Assembly: GCA_018798825.1 (NCBI GenBank)
Contig: CP076354.1
Location: 434,001-498,000, forward strand
Direction: 5' to 3'
DNA: 64,000 nucleotides
Origin: Ochrobactrum sp. BTU1
GTDB taxonomy: Bacteria > Pseudomonadota > Alphaproteobacteria > Rhizobiales > Rhizobiaceae
Below the pieces are notes generated by a model that saw only the letters and a list, made by a program, of their open reading frames with translations, had not been told where the DNA came from and did not search any database. Positions 1 to 8,069 of this stretch are shown here, piece after piece (within the stretch, counting starts at the first letter, position 1; every line of letters begins with the position of its first letter). The position numbers and the translations under genes are program-made.

Positions 1-443
1 ACACGGCGTTCGACGCCGATTTTCTTAAGCAGCTCCGGGAAACCGAACGACGCTGAAACAACGCCGATGGAGCCGACAATCGACGACGGATCGGCGATGA
101 TCTCATCACCTGCGAGCGCAATCATGTAACCGCCTGATGCAGCAGCATCTTCCACAAAGACAAAAACTCGCTTCTGATGCTCGTCTGCCAAATCGCGAAT
201 ACGACGATAGATGAGGCGTGACTGCACCGGTGAGCCACCGGGCGAATTGATGGAAATGGCGACTGCTGGCGTTTCCTTGTCAGTGAAGGCCTTTTCGAGC
301 ACAGCGGAAGCACTTGCGAGCGACAACGATGGGCGAAGTGATGAACCGCCGCTCATGATCACGCCATGCAAACGCACAACAGGGATTTCAATCTCTTTTT
401 TGCGAAAACGACGCGGAATGAAGCGGGACAATATTCCTGACAA
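1..443 (-). CDS. S49 family peptidase (SppA/SohB-like), 3' part beyond the window
   Basis: The reverse strand reads without a stop into a serine protease of the signal peptide peptidase A family, which degrades cleaved signal peptides or other membrane peptides. The visible part includes INSPGGSPVQSRLIYRRIR and the block AASGGYMIALAGDEI, in which the Ser of ASGGY is the family nucleophile. The catalytic Lys normally lies further downstream and is outside the window. No ATG fits. A TTG at 443 has GGAG six bases upstream, and TTG at 455 is an alternative. The gene is cut by the window edge, so its length and C-terminus are unknown. Its start lies just beyond the nhaA terminator, so it is a separate transcript. 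Confidence 0.85.
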   Translation of the reverse strand, partial: MSGILSRFIPRRFRKKEIEIPVVRLHGVIMSGGSSLRPSLSLASASAVLEKAFTDKETPAVAISINSPGGSPVQSRLIYRRIRDLADEHQKRVFVFVEDAAASGGYMIALAGDEIIADPSSIVGSIGVVSASFGFPELLKKIGVERR

Positions 444-501
444 ATCAAACTCCAACCTGAAAAATGCTTGTTGCAGCGAATGTAGGAAGCAAATTGGCAA
501 A

Positions 502-538
502 CACAAAGAAAAATGCCCGGAATTTCGTTCCGGGCATT
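502..538 (-). terminator. Rho-independent terminator of nhaA
   Basis: On the minus strand AATGCCCGGAA pairs with TTCCGGGCATT around a 5-nt loop (528-538 with 512-522), followed by TTTTTCTTTG. It lies directly downstream of the nhaA stop at 548. Confidence 0.8.
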
Positions 539-547
539 GTATTTTCG

Positions 548-1726
548 TCATTTTTTCGGCTTGGCCAGCATTCTGAGCAGTACATAGCCACATATTGCAG
601 AGAGTGCGGAGCCCGTTAGAACGCCGATTTTTGTCTCGGCCTGTAATAGTTCCGACTGATAGGACAAAAGCCCGATAAAAATGCTCATCGTGAAGCCGAT
701 GCCGCAAAGAAGTGAAACACCATATATCTGCCCCCAGCTGGCACCCATTGGCCGCTGTGCCAGACCTGTTTTGATTGCGAGCCATGCAGCACCAAACACG
801 CCAAGCTGTTTGCCGACAAAAAGACCGAGCATGATGCCAAGCGGCAGAGTATCGAAGATGATGGAAGGCGTCATTCCGGTGAACGAAATACCGGCATTGG
901 CAAAACCGAACACTGGAACGATGAAGAAAGCGACAGGTTTTGCCAGAGCGTGCTCCAGCGTATGAAGTGGCGAAGTCATATCATCCGGCTTCGCTTTGGC
1001 GGGCTTCAGCGGGATCATGAGAGCCGCGACAACGCCTGCAACGGTCGCATGAACGCCGGAATTGAGCACGAAGAACCACAATATGGCAGCGCCAATGAGA
1101 TAGGGTAGCAGTTTCGAGACGCCTATGCGGTTCATAGCAAACAGAACGGCGGCCGTTGCAAATGCTGCGCCCAGATAAGGCATGGAAATCTCAGCAGTAT
1201 AAAAGATCGCAATGATGATCACTGCTGCCAGATCATCGAGAATGGCAAGCGTCGCCAGAAAGACCTTGAGGCTTGACGGCACGCGCGATCCGAGCAGCGA
1301 TAAAACGCCAAGCGCGAAAGCGATGTCGGTGGCCGACGGTACAGCCCAGCCGCGCACTTTCTCAGGATCGTTATAATTGAAGGCAACGAAAATCAGTGCG
1401 GGCACGATGACGCCGCCTGCAGCAGCTATGCCCGGCAAAATGCGATTAGGCCAGCTTGCAAGCTGGCCATCGAGAAACTCACGTTTTATCTCAAGTCCGA
1501 CCAGCAGAAAGAAGACGGCCATCAGCGCATCATTGATCCAATGCGAAAGACTGAGTGGACCAATATAGGACTGCAATGCGCCGAAATAGACCTTGGAAAA
1601 AGGCGAATTCGCAACGATCAGCGCGAGCGCTGCAGCGGCCATGAGAACAATACCACCAGCAGATTCGCTGTCGAGAAAGCGACGCATGATGGAAACGGGG
1701 CGGACGGGCTTCGGATGTGACGTCAT
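548..1726 (-). CDS. nhaA: Na+/H+ antiporter NhaA
   Basis: Inner-membrane sodium/proton antiporter for pH and Na+ homeostasis. The 392-residue product matches the usual length (about 390) and is made of hydrophobic helices. It carries the family blocks [19 protein letters not shown] (the Asp corresponds to E. coli D133) and [10 protein letters not shown], whose DD pair corresponds to the ion-binding D163/D164. The ATG at 1726 (MTSHPKP) follows an AAAAGAAG purine tract. A longer upstream frame overlaps the preceding gene and lacks homology. It lies 11 nt downstream of the monooxygenase gene, so it is probably the last gene of that minus-strand unit, and a strong terminator follows it. Confidence 0.95.
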   Translation of the reverse strand: MTSHPKPVRPVSIMRRFLDSESAGGIVLMAAAALALIVANSPFSKVYFGALQSYIGPLSLSHWINDALMAVFFLLVGLEIKREFLDGQLASWPNRILPGIAAAGGVIVPALIFVAFNYNDPEKVRGWAVPSATDIAFALGVLSLLGSRVPSSLKVFLATLAILDDLAAVIIIAIFYTAEISMPYLGAAFATAAVLFAMNRIGVSKLLPYLIGAAILWFFVLNSGVHATVAGVVAALMIPLKPAKAKPDDMTSPLHTLEHALAKPVAFFIVPVFGFANAGISFTGMTPSIIFDTLPLGIMLGLFVGKQLGVFGAAWLAIKTGLAQRPMGASWGQIYGVSLLCGIGFTMSIFIGLLSYQSELLQAETKIGVLTGSALSAICGYVLLRMLAKPKK

Positions 1727-1737
1727 TATTCTTCTTT

Positions 1738-2037
1738 TCAGGTTATTTCCGGAGCGTCTACTTCGTAGAGCGTGAGGTTGCGATCCGTAATGCCAAGTCT
1801 TGGCCATTCGGAACGCCACTTCCCTATGTGGTCAGACACGAAGTGTTTGTCCAGTGAAACCCGATCTCGCCATAGCTCTTTTACATGAATGACGTTTGTT
1901 TCAAGTACATCTTGAGAATAAGAATACGAAAGGCAGCCGTCCTCTGCGCGACTTGCTTCAATCATCCGCTGCATAACTGGTCGAGCTTCATCAAGTTTTT
2001 CCGCTGGCAAGCGAATCGTTCCAACGATCAGAAGCAT
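1738..2037 (-). CDS. Antibiotic biosynthesis monooxygenase (ABM/YgiN-type) family protein
   Basis: This 99-residue protein has the ABM ferredoxin-like fold pattern: an N-terminal strand ([10 protein letters not shown]), a helix beginning [19 protein letters not shown], then [12 protein letters not shown] and [10 protein letters not shown]. YgiN-type members act on quinones or are small cofactor-free oxygenases. The substrate here is unknown. The ATG at 2037 is chosen because the reading frame upstream of it runs into the GNAT gene. It sits 4 nt after the GNAT stop and 11 nt before nhaA, consistent with co-transcription. Confidence 0.8.
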   Translation of the reverse strand: MLLIVGTIRLPAEKLDEARPVMQRMIEASRAEDGCLSYSYSQDVLETNVIHVKELWRDRVSLDKHFVSDHIGKWRSEWPRLGITDRNLTLYEVDAPEIT

Positions 2038-2041
2038 GTCT

Positions 2042-2752
2042 TCAGTTTTCCAAACTATATTTTTTGCAGATCCTGTCGCCTGATGTGCGATAGGTGCGAA
2101 ACCCCATCGCTTCATAATAGGCGAGGCCCATATCGTTATCGGCGCCGATGGTTGCGTCGATATCAGTGATCTCTGCCGCTTCCGCCGCCTGACGGGTTGC
2201 TTCGAATAGGGCCGATCCTACGCCTTTACGGGCGGCACGCGGACTGACATGGGTGCCGATAATTCCCCAGCCGACCGCGACGCCATAGGGATTGTCTTCG
2301 GTCGCATGTTTCAGTGATTGAAAACCTAGTATCTCGCCATCAGCAACTGCTACGTGACATTCGATCCGGTTCGGATCGGAAATATAGCGCTCAATGACAT
2401 GGTCGCGATCATAATCCCGCTGGCGTCCGGTTGCGTCGATGATCTCTTTGAGAATGCGGCTCATGCCATCCGCATCGTCAATTTTGACTGGTCTGATTTC
2501 CATGAAGCCCTCGCTTGTTTCAATCACGGAAAGCCATTGGATCAGCGCTCTCGCTTCCCGCATGGCTTCGGTCTGGTCATTGTAAAGCCCGGATGCGTAA
2601 GTCGTACCCCAATAAGTGTAGGGTCCGATCTCAGGCACTTCATCCAGAAACTCTTGGGTTTCTTCAAAAGAATAAAGCCCGTTTCCATGATCAAAAAGTT
2701 CGAACCGGGCCTTTCCGTCGGTGCGATCAACCGCGTTCAGACATTTTTTCAC
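2042..2752 (-). CDS. GNAT family N-acetyltransferase with an additional N-terminal domain
   Basis: Residues from about 84 onward (MEIRPVKIDDADGMSRIL) form a GNAT acetyltransferase that transfers acetyl from acetyl-CoA. The acetyl-CoA loop is visible as SPRAARKGVGSALFEA, and the C-terminal AYYEAMGFRTYR is typical. The first 83 residues are not part of the GNAT fold. They contain many aromatic and acidic residues, for example YSFEETQEFLDEVPEIGPYT, and I do not recognise them. The start is a GTG at 2752 preceded by AGGAAAA, 8 nt after the upstream methyltransferase stop. An internal start at the GNAT domain is possible, but the upstream part is open and well spaced, so I favour the fusion. Substrate unknown. 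Confidence 0.82.
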   Translation of the reverse strand: MKKCLNAVDRTDGKARFELFDHGNGLYSFEETQEFLDEVPEIGPYTYWGTTYASGLYNDQTEAMREARALIQWLSVIETSEGFMEIRPVKIDDADGMSRILKEIIDATGRQRDYDRDHVIERYISDPNRIECHVAVADGEILGFQSLKHATEDNPYGVAVGWGIIGTHVSPRAARKGVGSALFEATRQAAEAAEITDIDATIGADNDMGLAYYEAMGFRTYRTSGDRICKKYSLEN

Positions 2753-2760
2753 GGGTTTTC

Positions 2761-3555
2761 CTAAAGTAGCGAAGTCTGGCCGTTATTAATGGCTGTGGCG
2801 CGTGGCGTGAAATCATTACCCGCATCGCCGTGCAGAATAAGGGCTGGCATGAGCGAAAGGCCTGCACGGCTACCGCGAATGCCGGTAATCACGATGCGGA
2901 TGGCCGCCGCGTCAGGGCGTGGCAGGATCGGAATGATCTTCAGTCCGCCAAAACGTCGCTCAAGCGCTTCCAATATCGGCGCGAGCGAAGCAGGGCGTGC
3001 GATAATCGAAACGCCGCCGCCGGGCCGCAGAAGCGCCGATGCGGTGCGCAGCCATTGTTCGAACATGCCTTCGGGCATGACATGCGCTTCAGCTTTCAAG
3101 GGATCAGGTGTCGAGCGGTCGCTCGCCTCATTAAAAGGCGGGTTCATGATGACATAATCGAAGCTGTTATCGATCAGGCCAGCGCTGGCCCGCGCCTTGC
3201 CGGTCAGTGAGACATCGGCTTCCAGAATATCGACACGGTCGCGCAAGGCGGTATTTAGTGGATGGTTGACGCTCTTATGCGCAAAGTTAAGCATAAAGCC
3301 CGAGCGTTCGATGAGTGTAGCGCGCGCGTCCTTGCAGCGGGCAGCCACCGCGAGGCCTGCAGCACCTGCACCACTGCCGAGATCGGCAAGGCGGCCTGAG
3401 AAACCATTTGGCACGCTGCTTGCGAGAATCATTGCGTCTACACCGGACCGATGGCCTTTCATCGCGGGCTGCACGAGATGAAATGCACCACGATGAAACA
3501 CATCCAGCGTTTCTTCCACGGTATCCTGTGCGCGCTCGGAAATGTTATTCGTCAT
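2761..3555 (-). CDS. TrmN6-like tRNA/N6-adenine methyltransferase
   Basis: SAM-dependent methyltransferase of 264 residues. Motif I is LADLGSGAGAAGLAVAARC and the catalytic motif is NPPF in DYVIMNPPFNEASDRS, the signature of N6-adenine (and N5-glutamine) methyltransferases. The opening, with FHRGAFHLVQPAMKGHRSGVDAM, resembles the family of tRNA1(Val) A37 methyltransferases. The true substrate (tRNA or other) is inferred from the family. The ATG at 3555 overlaps the last 11 nt of the DUF2007 gene; an ATG at 3570 is an alternative. The overlap indicates translational coupling. Confidence 0.85.
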   Translation of the reverse strand: MTNNISERAQDTVEETLDVFHRGAFHLVQPAMKGHRSGVDAMILASSVPNGFSGRLADLGSGAGAAGLAVAARCKDARATLIERSGFMLNFAHKSVNHPLNTALRDRVDILEADVSLTGKARASAGLIDNSFDYVIMNPPFNEASDRSTPDPLKAEAHVMPEGMFEQWLRTASALLRPGGGVSIIARPASLAPILEALERRFGGLKIIPILPRPDAAAIRIVITGIRGSRAGLSLMPALILHGDAGNDFTPRATAINNGQTSLL

Positions 3556-3775
3556 GGTCTTTGAGTTCATGTTCCAGACCGGCATCGATCAGGTAACGTC
3601 TGGCTTCGTCCAATCGGTCTTCCTCAACGAGGAATCGCCTAGGTATAACGCCTAATGAACCTTCGAGAATGCTCATATTGGTGTCGGCAATGAAGTAAAT
3701 GATGCCGGCCTCTTTCATAAGAGCTTCGGCAACGGATAGGAGAACGGAATCATTTGTGCGCATAAGTTCGATCAT
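3545..3775 (-). CDS. DUF2007 family protein (putative signal-transducing protein)
   Basis: Short 76-residue protein of the DUF2007 family. It has an N-terminal helix with MIELMRTNDSVLLSVAEALM and the typical core IIYFIADTNMSILEGSLGVIPRRFLV, ending in an acidic tail. The family name suggests signalling (it resembles PII-like folds) but function is not established. It is first in a minus-strand cluster and overlaps the methyltransferase. This DUF2007/TrmN6-like pairing opposite a polyprenyl synthase is common in rhizobia (from memory). Confidence 0.8.
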   Translation of the reverse strand: MIELMRTNDSVLLSVAEALMKEAGIIYFIADTNMSILEGSLGVIPRRFLVEEDRLDEARRYLIDAGLEHELKDHDE

Positions 3776-3930
3776 TTCGACAATGTGTAATCAATAGACC
3801 GCATTGACAACTGCTTCCTTCAATGGTGAACAGGCTCTGAATAAAAAGCTTGGGCGTTGCAGGGGCTGTTAAGCGTCTTGAGCATTCTGATCCGCACAAA
3901 TAGTGTGGTCGGCAGCTAGGAGTAACGACA

Positions 3931-4947
3931 TTGGGTGTGGTTTTGAATCTTGACGGGAAACAGAAGCGGGAAGGATCGGTTCAGCCTCTGGTCGACCTGA
4001 CGAAGGCCGATATGGGCCGCGTGAACGAAATGATCCTGTCCCGTGCGGGCTCCGATGTCGAGATGATCCCGGAAGTGGCGAACCATCTCATTTCATCTGG
4101 TGGCAAGCGCCTCCGCCCAATGATGACGTTGGCTGCTGCCCGCATGTTTGGCTATGAGGGTGACGGGCATGTCCGTCTCGCAACCTCGGTCGAATTCATG
4201 CATACCGCTACTCTTCTGCATGACGATGTGGTCGATGAAAGCGATCTGCGTCGCGGTAAAAGCACGGCGCGCATGATCTGGGGCAACCAGGCAAGCGTTC
4301 TGGTTGGTGACTTCCTGCTCGGTCAGGCTTTCAAGATGATGGTCGATGTCGGCTCGCTCGACGCTCTTGATGTTCTTGCAACCTCTGCTTCGGTTATTGC
4401 TGAAGGCGAAGTGATGCAGTTGGCTGCTGCCAAGAACATGGAAACCACCGAAGACGAGTATCTGGCCGTCATTAAGGCTAAAACCGCAGCGCTGTTCTCG
4501 GCTGCTGCCGAAGTCGGTCCGATCATTGCTGATGCGAAACCTTCCGATCGTGCAGCCCTGCGCGACTACGGTCTTAATCTTGGCCTCGCTTTCCAGCTTG
4601 TTGACGATGCGCTGGATTATGGTGGTTCGGCAGCCGATCTTGGCAAGAACACCGGCGATGATTTCCGCGAAGGCAAGATCACACTGCCAGTGATCCTGAG
4701 CTATCGCCGCGGCACTGATGAAGAACGCGCTTTCTGGAAACATGCAATTGAAGAAGGTGCGAGCGACGACGCTTCGCTTGAAAAGGCCATTGGCCTCATG
4801 ACCAAGCACGGTGCAATCGCTGACACTGTACAGCGTGCCCGTCATTTCGGCGAAATCGCCCGCGATGCCTTAGCGCCTTTGAAGGCCTGCCCTGAGAAGG
4901 ATGCGCTGATTGAAGTCATCGACTTCTGCATCAGCCGGGTAAACTAA
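3931..4947 (+). CDS. ispB: Polyprenyl (octa/decaprenyl) diphosphate synthase
   Basis: Long-chain trans-prenyltransferase that builds the ubiquinone side chain from FPP and IPP. The 338-residue protein has the first aspartate-rich motif DDVVD (98-102, in LLHDDVVDESDLRRGK) and the second, DDALD (225-229), plus the substrate-binding GGKRLRP near residue 58. Brucellaceae make Q-10, so decaprenyl is the likely product; chain length cannot be read from the sequence. The start is a TTG at 3931 with AGGAG eight bases upstream; GTG codons at 3934 and 3937 are weaker. It is transcribed away from DUF2007. The ubiA gene further right uses its product. Confidence 0.92.
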   Translation: MGVVLNLDGKQKREGSVQPLVDLTKADMGRVNEMILSRAGSDVEMIPEVANHLISSGGKRLRPMMTLAAARMFGYEGDGHVRLATSVEFMHTATLLHDDVVDESDLRRGKSTARMIWGNQASVLVGDFLLGQAFKMMVDVGSLDALDVLATSASVIAEGEVMQLAAAKNMETTEDEYLAVIKAKTAALFSAAAEVGPIIADAKPSDRAALRDYGLNLGLAFQLVDDALDYGGSAADLGKNTGDDFREGKITLPVILSYRRGTDEERAFWKHAIEEGASDDASLEKAIGLMTKHGAIADTVQRARHFGEIARDALAPLKACPEKDALIEVIDFCISRVN

Positions 4948-4970
4948 GGTCTTTGTTAAATTTAAAGAGA

Positions 4971-5084
4971 AGCATCATTCACGAATGCTTTTTCAAGCAT
5001 GTCGCTTGAAAGTGGAAACCGGTTTCAGGTTGACGACATGCTGATAAGGAGTAACAAGAAAAGCATCCTTCACGGATGCTTTTC
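4971..5084. repeat. Composite palindromic intergenic repeat between ispB and the TPR gene
   Basis: Three nested or adjacent palindromes fill the gap. The first is AGCAT...ATGCT (about 4971-4989). The second is an imperfect palindrome with outer arms AGCATGTCG (4996-5004) and CGACATGCT (5034-5042) around the perfect 12-mer GAAACCGGTTTC (5015-5026). The third is AAAAGCATCC (5059-5068) pairing with GGATGCTTTT (5074-5083). The middle unit shares an AAAGTGnnAAnCGGTTT core with the RS-type copies elsewhere in the window. The last hairpin, followed by CTTGC, could stop transcription from ispB. Confidence 0.75.
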
Positions 5085-5168
5085 TTGCGCTTGAACCCCA
5101 AAAAGGCCATGCTTGAGGTGCCTCTGAATAGGGGATCTTATACGGAATCGGAAAGAGGACTGGGCTTT

Positions 5169-6971
5169 ATGCGGCAGGGATCTAAACGTCGTCCGCTTTA
5201 CGGATTGCTTCTTCTGGCTTTGGCGGGAGTGGCGATACCGGCAAACGCGGCAATGGCTAAAACAAGCACAGATCCAGTCTCGCAGGTGCGTGCCGGTTCA
5301 TTTGCCGGCGCTTATCTCGCAGCGCGCACAGCTGAAGCCGACAACAACATTTCCGCAGCTGTCGATTTTTATCGTCAGGCCATGGCGTTTGATCCGGGAA
5401 ATGACATCATCAAGCAGAACCTGCTATTGGCGCTGTTGACGGAAGGTCGTTTCAAGGATGCTCTGCCGCTTGCCGAAGAGCTTAAAGATCAGCCGGAGAT
5501 TGAGCGCTTTTCACGCGTAGCACTGGCAATCGATGCCATTTCCAAGAAGCAGTATCGCAAGACCGGCCCGCTTCTGATGTTGTCGATTCAGTCCGACATG
5601 GACCAGCTCGCGACCAGTCTCATGAGCGCATGGGTGAAGGTCGGGCAGGGCAATCCAAAGCGTGCGCTTGCCGATGTTGTGAAGATCAACGGTCCTGAGT
5701 GGTACGGCCTGTTCCGCATTTATAATGCAGCGCTTATCGCCGATATTGCGGGCGATAAGCAGGATGCACGTAATTATTATCAGCAAGCGCTCGATGATCG
5801 CGCCGGTGGTAGCGCAGCACCTGATACCTATGAGCGTATTGTGATGTCCTATGCCGCATTCAAGCTGCGTCAGGGCGACAAGGCCGGTGCTGTCAAGATT
5901 CTCAAAGACGCTGAAGAGCTTCTGAATGGCCGTATGACGATCACAGAAATGCGCGAAAAGATCGAGGCCGGACAGAAATACTCTCGCCTGATCGATACGC
6001 CGCAGCAAGGTGTGGGCGAAGTGCTTTATACGCTTGGCACTGCGATCAATCGCGGTGGTGCAGAAGCATTTGCGAAACTGTACCTGCAAATGTCGTTGCC
6101 ACTGCGCCCAGACAATGATGCTACGCTTTACCAGCTTGGAGATATTTCGGCGAAGCTGCGTCAGCCGGAAAAGGCTGTCGAATATTATGCTCGCGTTCCC
6201 GAAAAATCGCCGTATCGGCGTGATGCGGAAATGCAGCGCGCGCTTAATCTTGCTGAAAACGAGAAGACTGGCGAAGCAATCACCCAGCTCAAGACCTTGC
6301 TTGAGCGTGACAAGACGGATCTGCGCACCTATCTGGCGCTTGGTGGTGTCTATGCGCAGGACAAGAATTTTGCCGACGCTGCAAAAATCTATGATGCAGC
6401 GGTAGAGCAGATCAAATCGCCGGAACGCAAGGATTGGCCAGTGTTCTATCAGCGCGGCATCGCGCATGAACGGCTGAAGGAATGGGATCAGGCAGAGCCG
6501 AATTTCAAAAAGGCTCTGGAGCTTTATCCTGATCAGCCACAGGTGCTGAATTATCTTGGTTATTCATGGGTTGATCGGGGTGAAAATCTCGATGAAGCAC
6601 TGAAAATGATCAAGAAAGCGGTCGAACTGCGTCCGCAGGATGGTTACATCGTCGATTCGCTCGGTTGGGCTTATTACAAGCTCGGTCGTTATCCGGAAGC
6701 CGTGGTCGAGCTTGAAAAGGCCGTGAAGCTTCGTCCGGAAGATCCGACGATCAACGACCACCTTGGCGATGCTTACTGGCGCTCGGACCGTCAGCTTGAA
6801 GCGACTTTCCAGTGGAACCACGCCATTGCTGGCAAGCCTGAACCGGAAGAGTTGGCCAAGATTGAAGAAAAGCTGAAAAAGGGTCTGGCTCCTGATCCAA
6901 ATCCTTCGGAGGCGCGGGCTCAGGACAAGAAGCCTGAGCCGACAAAAGCGCCTGAAACCAAAACCGAATAA
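5169..6971 (+). CDS. TPR-repeat protein with signal peptide
   Basis: 600-residue protein with an N-terminal export signal (MRQGSKRRPLYGLLLLALAG followed by an AxA-like site) and at least eight tetratricopeptide repeats. Clear examples are KALELYPDQPQVLNYLGYSW, AVELRPQDGYIVDSLGWAYY and AVKLRPEDPTINDHLGDAYW near the C-terminus. The tail is charged and Pro/Glu/Lys-rich. TPRs mediate protein contacts, so a periplasmic or envelope-assembly scaffold is plausible, but no partner can be named. The ATG at 5169 places the signal peptide first. A longer frame from 5076 runs into the upstream repeat hairpin, so the 31 extra residues are unlikely. A terminator follows. Confidence 0.88.
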   Translation: MRQGSKRRPLYGLLLLALAGVAIPANAAMAKTSTDPVSQVRAGSFAGAYLAARTAEADNNISAAVDFYRQAMAFDPGNDIIKQNLLLALLTEGRFKDALPLAEELKDQPEIERFSRVALAIDAISKKQYRKTGPLLMLSIQSDMDQLATSLMSAWVKVGQGNPKRALADVVKINGPEWYGLFRIYNAALIADIAGDKQDARNYYQQALDDRAGGSAAPDTYERIVMSYAAFKLRQGDKAGAVKILKDAEELLNGRMTITEMREKIEAGQKYSRLIDTPQQGVGEVLYTLGTAINRGGAEAFAKLYLQMSLPLRPDNDATLYQLGDISAKLRQPEKAVEYYARVPEKSPYRRDAEMQRALNLAENEKTGEAITQLKTLLERDKTDLRTYLALGGVYAQDKNFADAAKIYDAAVEQIKSPERKDWPVFYQRGIAHERLKEWDQAEPNFKKALELYPDQPQVLNYLGYSWVDRGENLDEALKMIKKAVELRPQDGYIVDSLGWAYYKLGRYPEAVVELEKAVKLRPEDPTINDHLGDAYWRSDRQLEATFQWNHAIAGKPEPEELAKIEEKLKKGLAPDPNPSEARAQDKKPEPTKAPETKTE

Positions 6972-6975
6972 TTTC

Positions 6976-7012
6976 AAAGCCCGGAAGTTTGATCGATTTC
7001 CGGGCTTTCCAT
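6976..7012 (+). terminator. Rho-independent terminator after the TPR gene
   Basis: AAAGCCCGGAA (6976-6986) pairs with TTCCGGGCTTT (6998-7008) around an 11-nt loop, followed by CCATTTCG. It starts 4 nt after the stop codon. Confidence 0.75.
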
Positions 7013-7142
7013 TTCGCTATGCCAGCGTGAGCAGCGTTCAGCGATCAAATGTCATGCTTGACCGTGGCAGGCGGACAAATTAGACCGGGCCATCATTTCA
7101 ATAACAAGGCCTGACCCCGTGTCCAGTACGTTGCCAGCACAT

Positions 7143-8069
7143 ATGCACCCCACCCGTTCCTTTCAGGGCTTGATCCTGACGCTCCATAACTATTGGGCGG
7201 AACACGGTTGCGCTATTTTGCAGCCTTACGACATGGAAGTGGGGGCGGGTACGTTCCACCCGGCGACGACTTTGCGTTCGCTCGGGCCAAAGCCTTGGAA
7301 AGCTGCCTATGTGCAGCCGTCGCGCCGTCCGAAGGATGGCCGCTATGGTGAAAATCCAAACCGCTTGCAGCATTATTATCAGTATCAGGTGATCATCAAG
7401 CCATCGCCGCCGAACCTGCAGGAGCTCTACCTCGGTTCGCTGCGTGCCATTGGTCTTGATCCGACGCTGCATGACGTGCGCTTTGTGGAAGACGACTGGG
7501 AAAGCCCGACGCTCGGCGCTTGGGGCCTTGGTTGGGAATGCTGGTGTGACGGCATGGAAGTGTCGCAGTTCACTTATTTCCAGCAGGTTTGCGGCATTGA
7601 ATGCTCGCCGGTTGCGGGTGAGTTGACCTATGGTCTTGAACGCCTCGCCATGTATGTGCAGGGCGTGGACAATGTCTATGACCTCAACTTCAATGGTCTC
7701 GAAGGCGAGGAAAAAGTCACCTATGGTGATGTTTTCTTGCAGGCTGAGCAGGAATATTCCCGCTACAATTTCGAAATGGCGAACACCGATATTCTGCACC
7801 AGCATTTCATTGATGCTGAGCGCGAATGCGCTGCGATTTTGAAGGCAGGCAGCACAGGCGAAGGCTCGCTGCATAAATGCGTTTTCCCGGCCTATGACCA
7901 GTGCATCAAGGCATCCCATGTCTTCAACCTGATGGATGCGCGCGGCGTGATCTCGGTCACTGAACGTCAGAGCTATATTCTGCGCGTGCGCAATCTCGCG
8001 CGTCAGTGCGGCGAAGCATTTTTGCTCACCGACGCCGGCGGCTTCAACCTTAAGAACGAGGCTGTGTAA
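7143..8069 (+). CDS. glyQ: Glycine--tRNA ligase alpha subunit
   Basis: Alpha chain of the heterotetrameric (alpha2beta2) glycyl-tRNA synthetase, which holds the aminoacylation active site. The 308-residue product begins [20 protein letters not shown] and contains [19 protein letters not shown] and [19 protein letters not shown], nearly invariant in the family. E. coli GlyQ is 303 residues and starts at the same place. An upstream GTG at 7119, with AAGG ten bases before it, would add eight residues and cannot be excluded. Its stop overlaps the glyS start by one base. Confidence 0.96.
   Translation: MHPTRSFQGLILTLHNYWAEHGCAILQPYDMEVGAGTFHPATTLRSLGPKPWKAAYVQPSRRPKDGRYGENPNRLQHYYQYQVIIKPSPPNLQELYLGSLRAIGLDPTLHDVRFVEDDWESPTLGAWGLGWECWCDGMEVSQFTYFQQVCGIECSPVAGELTYGLERLAMYVQGVDNVYDLNFNGLEGEEKVTYGDVFLQAEQEYSRYNFEMANTDILHQHFIDAERECAAILKAGSTGEGSLHKCVFPAYDQCIKASHVFNLMDARGVISVTERQSYILRVRNLARQCGEAFLLTDAGGFNLKNEAV

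Noticed and set aside
1885..2169. Plus-strand open frame across the monooxygenase and GNAT genes
   Set aside because: It is antisense to two genes with clear family matches and shows no domain features.
3804..3832. TTGACA upstream of ispB as part of a promoter
   Set aside because: The matching -10 position reads TGAACA, which fits the consensus poorly; not enough to call a promoter.
5511..6467. Minus-strand open frame within the TPR gene
   Set aside because: The forward protein has clear TPR repeats; the reverse frame has no recognisable features.
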